NCBI GenBank assembly: GCA_902587315.1
Contig: CACIKW010000001.1
Location: forward strand, 155,844-219,843
DNA from: an uncultured Pelagibacteraceae bacterium
Lineage (GTDB): Bacteria > Pseudomonadota > Alphaproteobacteria > Pelagibacterales > Pelagibacteraceae
DNA: 64,000 nucleotides
Direction of reading: 5' to 3'
The position numbers and the translations under genes were made by a program. The notes under the pieces were generated by a model. It saw only the letters and a program-made list of their open reading frames with translations. It was not told where the DNA came from and made no database searches. Of this stretch, positions 10,841 through 21,166 are shown piece after piece. Each line of letters begins with the position of its first letter. Positions within the stretch are counted from its first letter, which is position 1.

Positions 10841-11767
10841 TTATTTGCTAAATTCTAAAAGTGCTTTTACATGCTGTTCTGTACTTTCAGATAGAGCATT
10901 TAAATCATATCCTCCCTCTAAAATTGAAACAACCTTTCCATTACACTGACTTTTTGCATAGATTAAAGTTCTTCTAGTTATTTCATAAAAATCCATAGAA
11001 GTAAGTTGCAATTGTGCCAATGGATCATCTTTATGTGCATCAAATCCAGCAGAAAATAAAATAAATTCAGGTTTAAATGATTTTAATTTTTTCAAGACAT
11101 GTTCGTATGCATCCATAAACTGAATAGAATTTGTACCTGCTGGCAAGGGTATATTAAATATATTATTATATTTGCCTTTCTCATTGTGACCACCACTTCC
11201 TGGATAATAAGGATATTGATGAGTGGAAATGTATAAAACTTTTTCATTATCATAAAAAATATCTTGAGTACCATTTCCATGGTGAACATCAAAATCAATG
11301 ATAGCAACTTTTTTATATTTATAATAACTCAATAAATAATTTGCTCCTATGGCCACATTGTTATAAATACAAAAACCCATAGCTTTATTTTTTTCTGCAT
11401 GATGACCAGGAGGTCTTACTGCGCAAAATGCATTTTTAAATTCTTTTTTTTCAACTCCATCTATTGCTGCTATTATAGATCCAACCGCATCTGTAGTAGC
11501 ATATTTACTACCAGGTGAAACAATAGTATCGCCATCCAAGAAATTTAATCCATTTTTAGGAAATGAATCATTTACGTTTTTCACATATTCTGATGAATGA
11601 GTAATATTTAAAATATTTTTATCGAAATTAGTTGATTTTTTCCAAAGTAATTTTTTATTTTTTTTTAAATTTTTAATAACAGCATCAACTCTATCTGCAT
11701 TTTCAGGGTGACCCAGGCCAGTATTATGATTTGATGAAGTTTCAGATATAACTATAGCAGTTTTCAC
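10841..11767 (-). CDS. Histone-deacetylase-family (AcuC/arginase-fold) protein
   Basis: RPPGHHAEKNKAMGFCIYNNVAIGA, IDFDVHHGNGTQDIF, LFSAGFDAHKDDPL motifs. Confidence 0.92.
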   Translation of the reverse strand: MKTAIVISETSSNHNTGLGHPENADRVDAVIKNLKKNKKLLWKKSTNFDKNILNITHSSEYVKNVNDSFPKNGLNFLDGDTIVSPGSKYATTDAVGSIIAAIDGVEKKEFKNAFCAVRPPGHHAEKNKAMGFCIYNNVAIGANYLLSYYKYKKVAIIDFDVHHGNGTQDIFYDNEKVLYISTHQYPYYPGSGGHNEKGKYNNIFNIPLPAGTNSIQFMDAYEHVLKKLKSFKPEFILFSAGFDAHKDDPLAQLQLTSMDFYEITRRTLIYAKSQCNGKVVSILEGGYDLNALSESTEQHVKALLEFSK

Positions 11768-12915
11768 TTAAAGTAATTTTCTAAAATTTTTTTATAAATT
11801 TGAGTAAGTTTTTTAAGATCATTTAAGGCAACAGCCTCATCAATTTTATGCATAGTTTTCCCAACCAATCCAAATTCTACACAAGGAGATATTTTTCTAA
11901 TAAATCTTGCATCAGATATACCCCCAGTTGTTGATAATTTTGTTTTTATTTTTGTAATTTTTTTTATGATTTTTTGAATCATAAGAGTTGTTTTATTTGG
12001 ATTTGTTATAAACGCTTCTCCAGAAATCATGTAAGAAATTTTAAAAGAACATTTGTTTTTTTTACAAATTTTTTTGATAATTTTATTTAGTTTTTTTTTT
12101 AAAGAGTTTGAAGAATGTTTATTGTTGAATCTTATATTAAAAGTCGCTTTCATTTCAGCGGGAATTACGTTATCCGCAGTATTATCGGTATTAATTTTAA
12201 CTATTTCAAGATTTGAAGGTTGAAAGCTTTTTGTGCCGTTATCTAATTTTATACCTTCAATTTTATTTAATATTTTTGTTATAACTGGTGCTGGATTGTT
12301 TGCATCATGAGGATATGCGACATGACCTTGTGTTCCATATACAGTTAAATATCCAGTCATACTTCCTCTTCTGCCAATTTTTATCATTTCACCTAATTTA
12401 TTTTGATTTGTTGGTTCTCCAACTAAACAAAAGTCGATTTTCTCTTTTTTTCTTTTTAAATATTCTACAACTTTTTTTGTACCATTTATTGCTACTCCTT
12501 CTTCATCACCTGTAATTAATAAGCTTATTGAACCTCTAAACTTATTTTTTTTAAATTTACTTACCGCAGAAACAAAGCAAGCAATTGAAGATTTCATATC
12601 ATTTGCACCTCTTCCTATTAAATATTTCCCTTTTACCGCTGGCTTGAATGGATCAACAGTCCAATTTTTTTTATTACCGGGCGGAACTACATCTAGATGA
12701 CCTGCAAAATTAAAATTAGGTTTGGAATTATTTAATTTAGCATATAAATTTTTAACAGGTTTATAGCCTTTTGTTTTAAACTCCAAGATTTGACATTTAA
12801 ATCCTATAGCAGTTAGTTTTTTGGCCAAAAACTTCATTACACCAGCGTCCACAGGTGTAATGCTTGGGTATCTAATTAGCTCTTTAGATAACTGTAATTC
12901 GTTATATGTTTTCAT
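11764..12915 (-). CDS. dapE: Succinyl-diaminopimelate desuccinylase
   Basis: M20 peptidase motifs (FAGHLDVVPPG, GRGANDMKSSIACF, TGDEEG); next to dapD. Confidence 0.93.
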   Translation of the reverse strand: MKTYNELQLSKELIRYPSITPVDAGVMKFLAKKLTAIGFKCQILEFKTKGYKPVKNLYAKLNNSKPNFNFAGHLDVVPPGNKKNWTVDPFKPAVKGKYLIGRGANDMKSSIACFVSAVSKFKKNKFRGSISLLITGDEEGVAINGTKKVVEYLKRKKEKIDFCLVGEPTNQNKLGEMIKIGRRGSMTGYLTVYGTQGHVAYPHDANNPAPVITKILNKIEGIKLDNGTKSFQPSNLEIVKINTDNTADNVIPAEMKATFNIRFNNKHSSNSLKKKLNKIIKKICKKNKCSFKISYMISGEAFITNPNKTTLMIQKIIKKITKIKTKLSTTGGISDARFIRKISPCVEFGLVGKTMHKIDEAVALNDLKKLTQIYKKILENYFK

Positions 12916-12918
12916 TAA

Positions 12919-13749
12919 TTATTCTCTTAGTAGGTCGTTAATTGATGTCTTTGATCTGGTTTTTTCATCGACCTTTTTAATTATTACAGCACAATTTAAT
13001 GAAGGTGCATTAGGATTCTTTTTATCTGGCAAGGATCCTGGTACAACAACTGAATATGGAGGTATATTCCCATAAGTTATATCACCAGTTTTTCTATCAA
13101 CAATTTTTGTTGACTGCCCAATATAAATTCCCATACTTAACACTGATCCTTCCCCAACAATTACACCTTCGACTACTTCGGACATGGCGCCCAAAAAAAC
13201 ATTATCTTCTATAATTGTTGGAAGAGCCTGTGCTGGTTCTAAAACTCCACCAATTCCACTTCCCGCAGATATATGGCAGTTTTTGCCTATTTGACAACAA
13301 GATCCAGCTCTTGAAAACGTATCCATCATTGTGCCAGGTCCAATATATGCCCCAGTGTTTACAAAACATGGCATCAGAACAACATTTTTTGCAATATAAG
13401 ATCCTCTTCTTACTGGCGAATTAGGAACCATTCTAAACCCCGCTTTTTCAAAATCTTCTTTCGTCCATCCCGAAGTTTTTCCTTTGAGCAAGTGAGCTTT
13501 ATCATGCCAAGAGCTATACGGTCCAGATAGTGTTTCCATTCCGTGTATTCTAAAACTTAACATTATAGCTTTTTTAATATGTTGGTGAGTAGTCCATTTC
13601 CCATTAATTTTTTCTGCAACTCTTAAACTTCCTTTGTCTAGACCATCAATTATTTTATTTATTGAATCTATTATTAATTTTTCAGAATTTTGATTAATCT
13701 GGTCTTTTTTTTCCCAAGCATCATTAATTATTTTTTCAATATCTTTCAT
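12919..13749 (-). CDS. dapD: 2,3,4,5-tetrahydropyridine-2,6-dicarboxylate N-succinyltransferase
   Basis: Left-handed beta-helix hexapeptide pattern, DapD signatures (SGIGGVLEPAQALPTIIEDN). Confidence 0.95.
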   Translation of the reverse strand: MKDIEKIINDAWEKKDQINQNSEKLIIDSINKIIDGLDKGSLRVAEKINGKWTTHQHIKKAIMLSFRIHGMETLSGPYSSWHDKAHLLKGKTSGWTKEDFEKAGFRMVPNSPVRRGSYIAKNVVLMPCFVNTGAYIGPGTMMDTFSRAGSCCQIGKNCHISAGSGIGGVLEPAQALPTIIEDNVFLGAMSEVVEGVIVGEGSVLSMGIYIGQSTKIVDRKTGDITYGNIPPYSVVVPGSLPDKKNPNAPSLNCAVIIKKVDEKTRSKTSINDLLRE

Positions 13750-13754
13750 ACAAA

Positions 13755-14426
13755 TTATGCTGCTTGTAATATATTAATTTCTTTTAAAAAACTAGAAAGA
13801 TTTTCGATTTTTAAATCAATAAAATCTTTATCAGAATCTTTTTTACCCCAATATTCATTATTAACTAGCCATACTGTTTTCATTCCAAGTTTTTTTGCTG
13901 GCTCTAGGTTTTTAGCAATATCTTCTATAAAAACGGATTCTTTGGGATCTATTTTAAATTTTTTTGATAATATTTTATATGATTCTATTGCAGGCTTTGG
14001 CACAAAATTACAATCTACTATATCAAATGTTCCATCAAATAAATCATCTATACCCAAGTGTTTGGTTATATTTATTACATGATCATTTGATCCGTTTGTG
14101 AATATAATTTTTTTTGCATCAAGTCTTAATAGTTCTTTTCTTAAGACAAAATCTTTTTCCAAAAAATCAAGATTTATATCATGCACATAATCCAAGAACT
14201 CTTCAGGATTGATTTTATGATGAATCATAAGTCCATTTAAGCTTGTATTATATTTATGAAAGTATTTAGTTTGCAATTTCTTGGCTTCTTTAATGTCTAA
14301 TTTTAATTTTATTGAAATGTAATCCGTCATTCTTTTACTTACCTGGCCAAAAACTTTTTCCAAGTCGCTATAAAGAACGCCATCACAATCAAATATAAAA
14401 TTCTTTATATTTTTAAATTCCTTCAT
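13755..14426 (-). CDS. HAD-family pyrimidine 5'-nucleotidase-like protein
   Basis: FDCDGVLY, IIFTNGSNDHV, VFIEDIAKNLEPAKKLGMKTVWL motifs. Confidence 0.85.
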   Translation of the reverse strand: MKEFKNIKNFIFDCDGVLYSDLEKVFGQVSKRMTDYISIKLKLDIKEAKKLQTKYFHKYNTSLNGLMIHHKINPEEFLDYVHDINLDFLEKDFVLRKELLRLDAKKIIFTNGSNDHVINITKHLGIDDLFDGTFDIVDCNFVPKPAIESYKILSKKFKIDPKESVFIEDIAKNLEPAKKLGMKTVWLVNNEYWGKKDSDKDFIDLKIENLSSFLKEINILQAA

Positions 14427-15271
14427 TTTCTAATTAATGTACCTGCACCTTTGTCAGAAAGCAGCTCGAATAAAATTGAATGTGGTTTTCTTCCATCAAC
14501 TATTGCTACTCCCGTAACACCATTTTTTACCGCATCTAAACAAGTATTTATTTTAGGAATCATGCCCCCAGTTATAATTTGATCTTTTAACATTTTCTCC
14601 GCAAAGTCAGAATTAATTTCATTGACTAATCTTTTATTTTTATCCAAAACTCCTTCAACATCTGTCATTAATATCAACCTTCTAGAATTTAGTTTTTTAG
14701 CGATAGCTCCAGCAGCTACGTCAGCATTAATATTATAGATATTATTATCTTCCCCAATTCCCATGGGAATAATAACAGGTACTTCCTTGTTTTTTACTAT
14801 GTTTATTATATTCTTTTTTTCTATCTTCTTAGGTTTTCCTACAAAAAATAATTCCTTTTTTTCAGGCTCAGTTGTTATGATATTATTTTTTTTAGCGGTA
14901 ATTGGTTGAGCCTTACATTTTTTTAAACTTAATCTTTTTATTATTTCAGAGTTTATTTCAGTTAAAGCTTCTTCAACTATTTTTATTGTTTTTGAGTCAG
15001 TTATTCTTAAACCATTTATAAATTTACTTTCAATATTATGCCCATCTAATTTTTTTTTTATATTTTTTCCTCCACCATGGACTACTATAACATTTAATCC
15101 CAGCCTATTAATAACTGAAATATCTTCTATAAATTGTTCAAATAAATTTGTATGAAGTAAAACACTTCCCCCACATTTAATAACAATTGTTTCATCAGTA
15201 TATTTTTTAATGTATTTTTGAACTTCTTCTATAGATGGGCCATCTTTTGGAACTATGTTCTGCAAATTCAT
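14423..15271 (-). CDS. argB: Acetylglutamate kinase
   Basis: VIKCGGSVL, VVHGGGKNIKKKL, NINADVAAGAIA, GGMIPKINTCLDAV motifs. Confidence 0.96.
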   Translation of the reverse strand: MNLQNIVPKDGPSIEEVQKYIKKYTDETIVIKCGGSVLLHTNLFEQFIEDISVINRLGLNVIVVHGGGKNIKKKLDGHNIESKFINGLRITDSKTIKIVEEALTEINSEIIKRLSLKKCKAQPITAKKNNIITTEPEKKELFFVGKPKKIEKKNIINIVKNKEVPVIIPMGIGEDNNIYNINADVAAGAIAKKLNSRRLILMTDVEGVLDKNKRLVNEINSDFAEKMLKDQIITGGMIPKINTCLDAVKNGVTGVAIVDGRKPHSILFELLSDKGAGTLIRK

Positions 15272-15281
15272 TAAAAATAAA

Positions 15282-16961
15282 TTAAACAGTTTTTACACTA
15301 GTTTTTTTCATTATAACAACTTGTTGAGCCATGGTTAGTATATTATTTACTGTCCAATAAATAACTAGACCTGAAGGGAAGGGAGCTAATATTACAGTTA
15401 AAAATAATGGAAAAAACATAAATATTTTTGCTTGTACTGGATCCGGGGGTGTTGGATTTAACTTTTGCTGAATGTACATTGTAATACCCATCATAATTGG
15501 CCATGCTCCAATTATTAGAAAGTTTGGTGGATCCCAAGGTATTAAACCAAATAAATTAAATATTGTGGTTGGATCTCTTTCACTTAGGTCGTGAATCCAA
15601 CCAAAGAAAGGCTGGTGTCTCATTTCAATTGTTACAAATAACATTTTATATATTGCAAAAAAGAATGGAATTTGGATAAGAATTGGCAGACACCCAGAAG
15701 CTGGATTAATTTTTTCTTTTTTGTACAAAGCCATCATCTCTTGTTGTAATTTCATTTTATCGTCTTTGTATAATTCTTTGAGTCTAGCCATCTCTGGTTG
15801 CAAAACTTTCATTTTTGCCATTGATCTAAATGAATAATTTGCAAGTGGAAAAAAAGCGATTCTTATACAAAGTGTAATCAATATAATTGCTATTCCAAAA
15901 TTTCCCGTGATTTTAAAGAAGTAATCAATCACAAAAAACAACGGTTTAACAATAAAATAAAACCATCCCCAATCTATAGCCAAATCAAACTTGTTTATAT
16001 TTAAGCTGGCAGCATAACCGTCAATTACATCAACTTCTTTGGCGGCAACAACTATTTTTATTTCATTTGATTTACTTTCATTTGCACCAATCGCGGTTGG
16101 TTTAGTTTCAATAAAACTTGCTCTAAATTTATTTTTATATTCAAAATCGCTTCTAAATTTTTTTTCTCTCTCAGGAATTAAACTAGCAATCCAGTATTTA
16201 TCAGTTATACCAAGCCAGCCATCCTTTGCATTTATTGAAAATTTTTTTTCTTCTATGTCTTCGTAATCTTTTTCAACAAGTTGTTCATCAAAAACTCCCA
16301 ATAAACCTTCATGGAGAATATAAAAATTTGTTACTTGTGGAGCAGAATTTCTAATTATTTGTCCATAAGGGTAAAAGTTATAAATTTTTTCTGAATTGTT
16401 GATTATTTTTTGATTAATTGTGAATAGATATTGCTCATCTATGCTAATTTTCTTTTCAAATATTATTCCTTGATCATTAACCCATGTAACCACAACAGGA
16501 CTATTAGGAGCTAGCTTGCTATTTCCTTTAACCTTCCAGAGTGTTTTTGAATTAGGTACTTCTATGTCACTGTTCGTTGCCCAGCCTGTTTCAACATAAT
16601 ATCCATTGTTAATTTTTTTTGGATTTAAAAAAATTACATTATCTTGACCATTTAAAGTCTCAGTATATTTTTTAAAAGTAAGGTCATCAATTATGCTTCC
16701 AACCAAAGATATTGATCCTTTGATGCTTTTATTTTCAAATACTATTCTTTCATTTTCTTTAATTGCATCTTCTCTAGATATTTTAACAACTTCTTCATTT
16801 TGTTCTAAACTGGGTGCTTCAGAATTTTTTGAAATTTCATTTTTATTATTTAATACTTTTTTATTTTCAGCTATTTGAGGGTCAGGAATAAAAAATAATC
16901 CGTATAGAATTATAACAGCTGCACTTAGCGAAATTGCGGCTATAACATTTTTTGTATCCAT
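15282..16961 (-). CDS. yidC: Membrane protein insertase YidC
   Basis: C-terminal 60KD_IMP domain (MAKMKVLQPEMARLKELYKDDKMKLQQEMMALYKKEKINPASGCLPILIQIPFFFAIY). Confidence 0.97.
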   Translation of the reverse strand: MDTKNVIAAISLSAAVIILYGLFFIPDPQIAENKKVLNNKNEISKNSEAPSLEQNEEVVKISREDAIKENERIVFENKSIKGSISLVGSIIDDLTFKKYTETLNGQDNVIFLNPKKINNGYYVETGWATNSDIEVPNSKTLWKVKGNSKLAPNSPVVVTWVNDQGIIFEKKISIDEQYLFTINQKIINNSEKIYNFYPYGQIIRNSAPQVTNFYILHEGLLGVFDEQLVEKDYEDIEEKKFSINAKDGWLGITDKYWIASLIPEREKKFRSDFEYKNKFRASFIETKPTAIGANESKSNEIKIVVAAKEVDVIDGYAASLNINKFDLAIDWGWFYFIVKPLFFVIDYFFKITGNFGIAIILITLCIRIAFFPLANYSFRSMAKMKVLQPEMARLKELYKDDKMKLQQEMMALYKKEKINPASGCLPILIQIPFFFAIYKMLFVTIEMRHQPFFGWIHDLSERDPTTIFNLFGLIPWDPPNFLIIGAWPIMMGITMYIQQKLNPTPPDPVQAKIFMFFPLFLTVILAPFPSGLVIYWTVNNILTMAQQVVIMKKTSVKTV

Positions 16962-17204
16962 CTAACTACCTTTTTTTTTAACTGGATCAAATCCTTTTCC
17001 GCCACCCAAAATTTTAATTGGATGACATGAACATACTCTTTTAATTCCCATAAATGATCCTTTTACTAAACCATTTTTTTCTAAGCTTTCGATAAAATAT
17101 TCTGAACATGTGGGCATATATCTGCATGCATTTCCCAAGTATGGAGAAATCACCAATTTATAAATTTTAATTAATTTTATCAGTACAAATGCAATTATTT
17201 TCAT
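16962..17204 (-). CDS. yidD: Membrane protein insertion efficiency factor YidD
   Basis: YKLVISPYLGNACRYMPTCSEYFIES; between yidC and rnpA. Confidence 0.96.
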   Translation of the reverse strand: MKIIAFVLIKLIKIYKLVISPYLGNACRYMPTCSEYFIESLEKNGLVKGSFMGIKRVCSCHPIKILGGGKGFDPVKKKGS

Positions 17205-17545
17205 TTTTTAATTTTTTCAAAATCCGTCATTAATTTATTTTTAATATTTTCATATTTATCATCATAAACTGTTCTTCTTACAATTAGCAAATACGAATAA
17301 TTCAAATTTATTTTAATTTTTTTTATCGTTTCATTTATGATGCTTTTTATACGTCTTTTTATAAAATTTCTTTGTACCGCACTACCAATTTTTTTTTTTG
17401 TTATGATACCTAAGTTCAATTTTTTATTATTCTTGTCAGATAGTTTTTTAAAAAAAATTGTTAAATATTTATTAGAAATTTTTTTTCCAGTTAAAATAGT
17501 TTTAAAATCTTGATTTTTAGATAGACTAGAAATTTTGATATACAT
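17201..17545 (-). CDS. rnpA: Ribonuclease P protein component
   Basis: Basic about 114 aa; AVQRNFIKRRIKSII motif; between rpmH and yidD. Confidence 0.92.
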   Translation of the reverse strand: MYIKISSLSKNQDFKTILTGKKISNKYLTIFFKKLSDKNNKKLNLGIITKKKIGSAVQRNFIKRRIKSIINETIKKIKINLNYSYLLIVRRTVYDDKYENIKNKLMTDFEKIKK

Positions 17546-17679
17546 TATGTAGTTAATTTTTTTCTACCTTTTGATCTTCTTCTTTTTAATAATTTTCTTC
17601 CTCCTCTTGTTCTCATTTTAGATCTAAAACCATGTCTTCTTTTTCTTACTAATTTACTTGGCTGGTATGTACGTTTCAT
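17545..17679 (-). CDS. rpmH: 50S ribosomal protein L34
   Basis: Hand translation of the reverse complement: [44 protein letters not shown]. Absent from the ORF track because it is short. Its stop overlaps the rnpA ATG by 1 nt. Confidence 0.97.
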   Translation of the reverse strand: MKRTYQPSKLVRKRRHGFRSKMRTRGGRKLLKRRRSKGRKKLTT

Positions 17680-17762
17680 AGATTATTATAATTTTTCAAA
17701 ATTTTGGTAGTTATAGAAAATATATATATATAAGTACAGAAAATTCTAATAAGTTAGTCACT

Positions 17763-18482
17763 ATGAATAATGAACAAAAAATTAAATTTTTTTTGGGGGC
17801 AAGTTATTTATTGATTATTTCTATATTTTTATGGTTTTTTTTTAGTAATTTTACAATTGACGAAATATCAAGTTATCAGTTTATAAAATACAATAGGGAT
17901 AAATTAATTGATTTTAAAAATAGCAATTTTTTATTGGTTGGATTTATATTTTTAATTTCAACAATATTTTGGATTTTACTATTAGGTTTTGCCTCACCAG
18001 TTTGTTTATTGGGAGGTTTTATTTTTGGCAAATGGTTTGGAACGATTATAGTTGCCTTAGGGCTCTCTATAGGAGCTACACTTGTTTATATTATTGCGAA
18101 TTTTTTTTTTAAAGAATTTGTGGAAGAAAAGTTTTCTAAAAAGTTTAATTATTTAATTGAGAAATTTAAAAAAAATGAATTTATTTATTTTCTAATATAT
18201 AGATTTATAGGTGGAATTCCTTTTTTTATATCAAATATGTTACCTACTTTATTCAATATAAAAACAAATATTTTTTTTCTTGGCTCGTTATTGGGCATGA
18301 TACCTCAGTTATTTGTTTGGGTAAGTCTTGGAAGTGGTTTAGAAAAAATTATAAATAATAATTTGGAACCACCAACATTAATTCAATTGATTTTTTCTTC
18401 AGAAATTATTATTCCAATTTTGGGTTTTTTATTATTATTGATACTTGGAATTATAGTAAAAAATTTATATTTAAAAAAATAA
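17763..18482 (+). CDS. TVP38/TMEM64 (SNARE-associated/DedA-like) membrane protein
   Basis: Multi-TM; FASPVCLLGGFIFGKWFGTIIVALGLSIGATLVYIIANFFF, YRFIGGIPFFISN motifs. Confidence 0.8.
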   Translation: MNNEQKIKFFLGASYLLIISIFLWFFFSNFTIDEISSYQFIKYNRDKLIDFKNSNFLLVGFIFLISTIFWILLLGFASPVCLLGGFIFGKWFGTIIVALGLSIGATLVYIIANFFFKEFVEEKFSKKFNYLIEKFKKNEFIYFLIYRFIGGIPFFISNMLPTLFNIKTNIFFLGSLLGMIPQLFVWVSLGSGLEKIINNNLEPPTLIQLIFSSEIIIPILGFLLLLILGIIVKNLYLKK

Positions 18483-18486
18483 ATTT

Positions 18487-18560
18487 TGGTGCCCCCACCC
18501 AGAATTGAACTGGAAATTCATCCTTACCATGGATGTGTTATACCATTTAACTATAGAGGC
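18487..18560 (-). tRNA. tRNA-Thr (GGT anticodon), CCA encoded
   Basis: Manual cloverleaf: acceptor GCCTCTA/TGGGGGC, D-loop with G18G19, anticodon arm CATCC-ATGGTAA-GGATG, T-arm TCCAG-TTCAATT-CTGGG, ACCA end. Confidence 0.93.
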
Positions 18561-18656
18561 ATATAAATAATTAAGATTAGTGGATAAAATTGAGTTTTTC
18601 AAATTATTGCCTTAATTTTTTTAAAAAATGATTTATATCTATTTATAGGAAATGTT

Positions 18657-18851
18657 ATGGGGATTCATTATGACTACAAGAGCACTAGGGGTGCAAAGGC
18701 AATGGAGAGGCAAGCCAAACGAGAGAAAAAACTTGCTGAAAAAAGAGCTAAAAAGCAGGCTAAAGCAGGAGTAAAAAAGGAAAAAGATAATACAATTCCA
18801 ATAGATCAAGTTATCACTTTAGATCATCTAACAAATCCTGATAAAAAATAA
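18657..18851 (+). CDS. Small basic hypothetical protein
   Basis: 64 aa ORF, Lys/Ala-rich helix then ordered tail (TIPIDQVITLDHLTNPDKK); same strand as the following genes. Confidence 0.6.
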   Translation: MGIHYDYKSTRGAKAMERQAKREKKLAEKRAKKQAKAGVKKEKDNTIPIDQVITLDHLTNPDKK

Positions 18852-18977
18852 ATGGATAAAAAATCCAAATTAAGCAAATTGGAAATTGCTTTAAGAAAGA
18901 ATTTGAAAAAAAGAAAGGAATTCCAAAAAAAAATAAAAAATAAAAAAACGCAAAAAAATGACAGTTCAATCAGATAA
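18852..18977 (+). CDS. Small very basic hypothetical protein (41 aa) overlapping the dcd start
   Basis: Hand translation [41 protein letters not shown]; starts directly after the stop of the previous ORF and overlaps dcd by 20 nt. Confidence 0.45.
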   Translation: MDKKSKLSKLEIALRKNLKKRKEFQKKIKNKKTQKNDSSIR

Positions 18978-19512
18978 ATGGATAAAAAAAATGGCAAAAG
19001 AATATACCATGATTTCTCCATTTGAAGAAAAGCAAGTTAGAGGAAATAAAATTTCATTTGGAGTTTCTTCATATGGTTATGATGCAAGAGTTTCAAATGA
19101 ATTTAAGATATTTACAAATGTAAATACTGAAATTGTTGACCCAAAAAACTTTAAACAAACTAGCTTTGTAACTAAAACAGGAGCAGAATGTATTATTCCA
19201 CCCAATTCTTTTGTTTTGGCAAGTACAGTGGAATATTTTAAAATACCAAAGGATGTTTTAGTAATTTGTCTTGGTAAGTCCACGTATGCAAGATGTGGAA
19301 TTATAGTGAATGTAACTCCTTTAGAGCCAGGATGGGAAGGACATGTTACATTAGAATTTTCAAATACCACCCCTCTTCCTGCAAAAATCTATGCCAACGA
19401 AGGTGTTGCTCAATTTATATTTTTAAAAGGAAACGAGATGCCCGAAGTAACTTATTCCGATAGAAATGGTAAATATATGAAACAAAAAGGGGTTACACTT
19501 CCAAAAATATAA
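18958..19512 (+). CDS. dcd: dCTP deaminase
   Basis: [38 protein letters not shown] motifs. Confidence 0.95.
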   Translation: MTVQSDKWIKKMAKEYTMISPFEEKQVRGNKISFGVSSYGYDARVSNEFKIFTNVNTEIVDPKNFKQTSFVTKTGAECIIPPNSFVLASTVEYFKIPKDVLVICLGKSTYARCGIIVNVTPLEPGWEGHVTLEFSNTTPLPAKIYANEGVAQFIFLKGNEMPEVTYSDRNGKYMKQKGVTLPKI

Positions 19513-19514
19513 AA

Positions 19515-20774
19515 ATGCAAAAATTAGAAGTTTTTGGAGGAAAAAAACTCAAAGGACAAATTAATATATCCGGAAGTAAAAATGCTTCACTTCCTATTTT
19601 AGCTGCAACAATACTTTCAAAAAAAAAAATTTATTTATCTAATTTACCTAGAGTTAAGGATATAGAGACCATGATTAATCTCTTAAAGTCTATTGGATCA
19701 AATATAAAATTAACAAAAAATAAAAAATCTTTATTAATTCAAAATGATAAGAAATTAAAATTATATGCACCTTATAAGTTGGTAAAAACCATGAGAGCAG
19801 GAATATTGGTATTGGGACCAATGCTTGCAAGATTCAATAGAGCCATAGTATCTTTGCCCGGAGGATGTAGTATAGGTACAAGGCCAATCGATATTCATTT
19901 AAACTGCCTCTCAAAGCTCGGAGTAAAATACAAAATCTTAGATGGATATGTTTATGCTTCAGCAAAAAAAGGTTTAATTGGAGCAAGAATTAAATTTCCC
20001 AAAGTTTCTGTGGGCGCAACGGAAAATTTAATTATAGCTGCGACCATGGCAAAAGGTATTTCGGTTTTTTCTAATTGTGCAATTGAGCCAGAGATAAAAG
20101 ATTTAGTAAAATTTTTAAATAAAATAGGGGCAAAAATAAAATGGATAGGCAAGAGAACTGTAAAAATTTATGGAGTAAGAGAATTTAAAGAAAATAAATT
20201 TAATATTATCTTTGATAGAATCGAAGCCGGAACTTATATGATTGCAGCCGCAATAACCAATGGAAATATTTTAATTAATGGTGCTGATCATAAAATAATA
20301 AAAACAGAAATTGAATTGTTAAAAAAAATTGGAGTTAAGATTATAATATATAAAAATAAAATTAGAGTTATTGGTAGTGAAAATATTAAAAATACGAAAA
20401 TTTTAACAGCACCTTATCCAGGATTTCCTACAGATTTACAAGCTCAGATTATGGTTTTGCTATCTAAAGCAAATGGACTTTCGATAATTAATGAAAAAAT
20501 CTTTGAGAACAGATTTATGCATTGCGGAGAACTAAATAGAATGGGTGCTAAAATTAAAACGAAAGGAAACAAAGCCTATATACAAGGGAATACAAAATTT
20601 AAATCTGCTGAACTTATGGCTACAGATCTAAGAGCCTCGGTTTGTTTAGTCTTAGCTGCCCTTGCCGCTAAAGGAAAATCAAAAATTAATCGAATTTATC
20701 ATCTTGATAGAGGATATGAGCAAATCGAAAAAAAGTTAAAAAAAGTTGGTGCAAAAATAAATAGAATTTCTTGA
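19515..20774 (+). CDS. murA: UDP-N-acetylglucosamine 1-carboxyvinyltransferase
   Basis: GSKNASLPILAATIL; active-site Cys in PGGCSIGTRPIDIHL. Confidence 0.96.
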   Translation: MQKLEVFGGKKLKGQINISGSKNASLPILAATILSKKKIYLSNLPRVKDIETMINLLKSIGSNIKLTKNKKSLLIQNDKKLKLYAPYKLVKTMRAGILVLGPMLARFNRAIVSLPGGCSIGTRPIDIHLNCLSKLGVKYKILDGYVYASAKKGLIGARIKFPKVSVGATENLIIAATMAKGISVFSNCAIEPEIKDLVKFLNKIGAKIKWIGKRTVKIYGVREFKENKFNIIFDRIEAGTYMIAAAITNGNILINGADHKIIKTEIELLKKIGVKIIIYKNKIRVIGSENIKNTKILTAPYPGFPTDLQAQIMVLLSKANGLSIINEKIFENRFMHCGELNRMGAKIKTKGNKAYIQGNTKFKSAELMATDLRASVCLVLAALAAKGKSKINRIYHLDRGYEQIEKKLKKVGAKINRIS

Positions 20775-21166
20775 TGAACAAGAGTTATTTAAAAAAAATT
20801 ATTGCAAAAGATAGCAATGGACTTCAAATGATATCTGCCTGCTGCTCAGGAGCAATAGTTAAAATTAGTGATATGAAATATTTAAAAAAAAATAAAATTT
20901 TTCTATTCTTTCTTGAAAGATTTAAAAAAGAAGAAGAAAAAAGTAATGAAAAAATTAGTAGTATATGTAAATTTGAATTTATAGACAATGTAAAATCAAA
21001 AAACATAGATCAATTAAATGACAAATTAATTCTTGAATTATTAGCAATAGATATTTTAAAAAAAAATCAAATAATTGAAATTAACCTTTTATTTAATAAT
21101 AATGCATTTATAACACTTTTTACTGAAATTATTGAAGTAACATTGGAAGACCAGAATAAAAATTAA
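20774..21166 (+). CDS. DUF2948-family protein
   Basis: Position between murA and hisD and NGLQMISACCSGAIVKISDMKY...FLFFLERFKKE pattern. ATG at 20774 overlaps the murA TGA (TGATG). Confidence 0.8.
   Translation: MNKSYLKKIIAKDSNGLQMISACCSGAIVKISDMKYLKKNKIFLFFLERFKKEEEKSNEKISSICKFEFIDNVKSKNIDQLNDKLILELLAIDILKKNQIIEINLLFNNNAFITLFTEIIEVTLEDQNKN

Noticed and set aside
11092-11307. Same-strand alternative-frame ORF inside the histone-deacetylase-like gene
   Set aside because: Fully nested in a gene with clear motifs; no independent start context or family signal.
17718-17733. (AT)n runs such as aaaatatatatatataag
   Set aside because: Short dinucleotide runs are expected in this base composition; not called as a repeat element.
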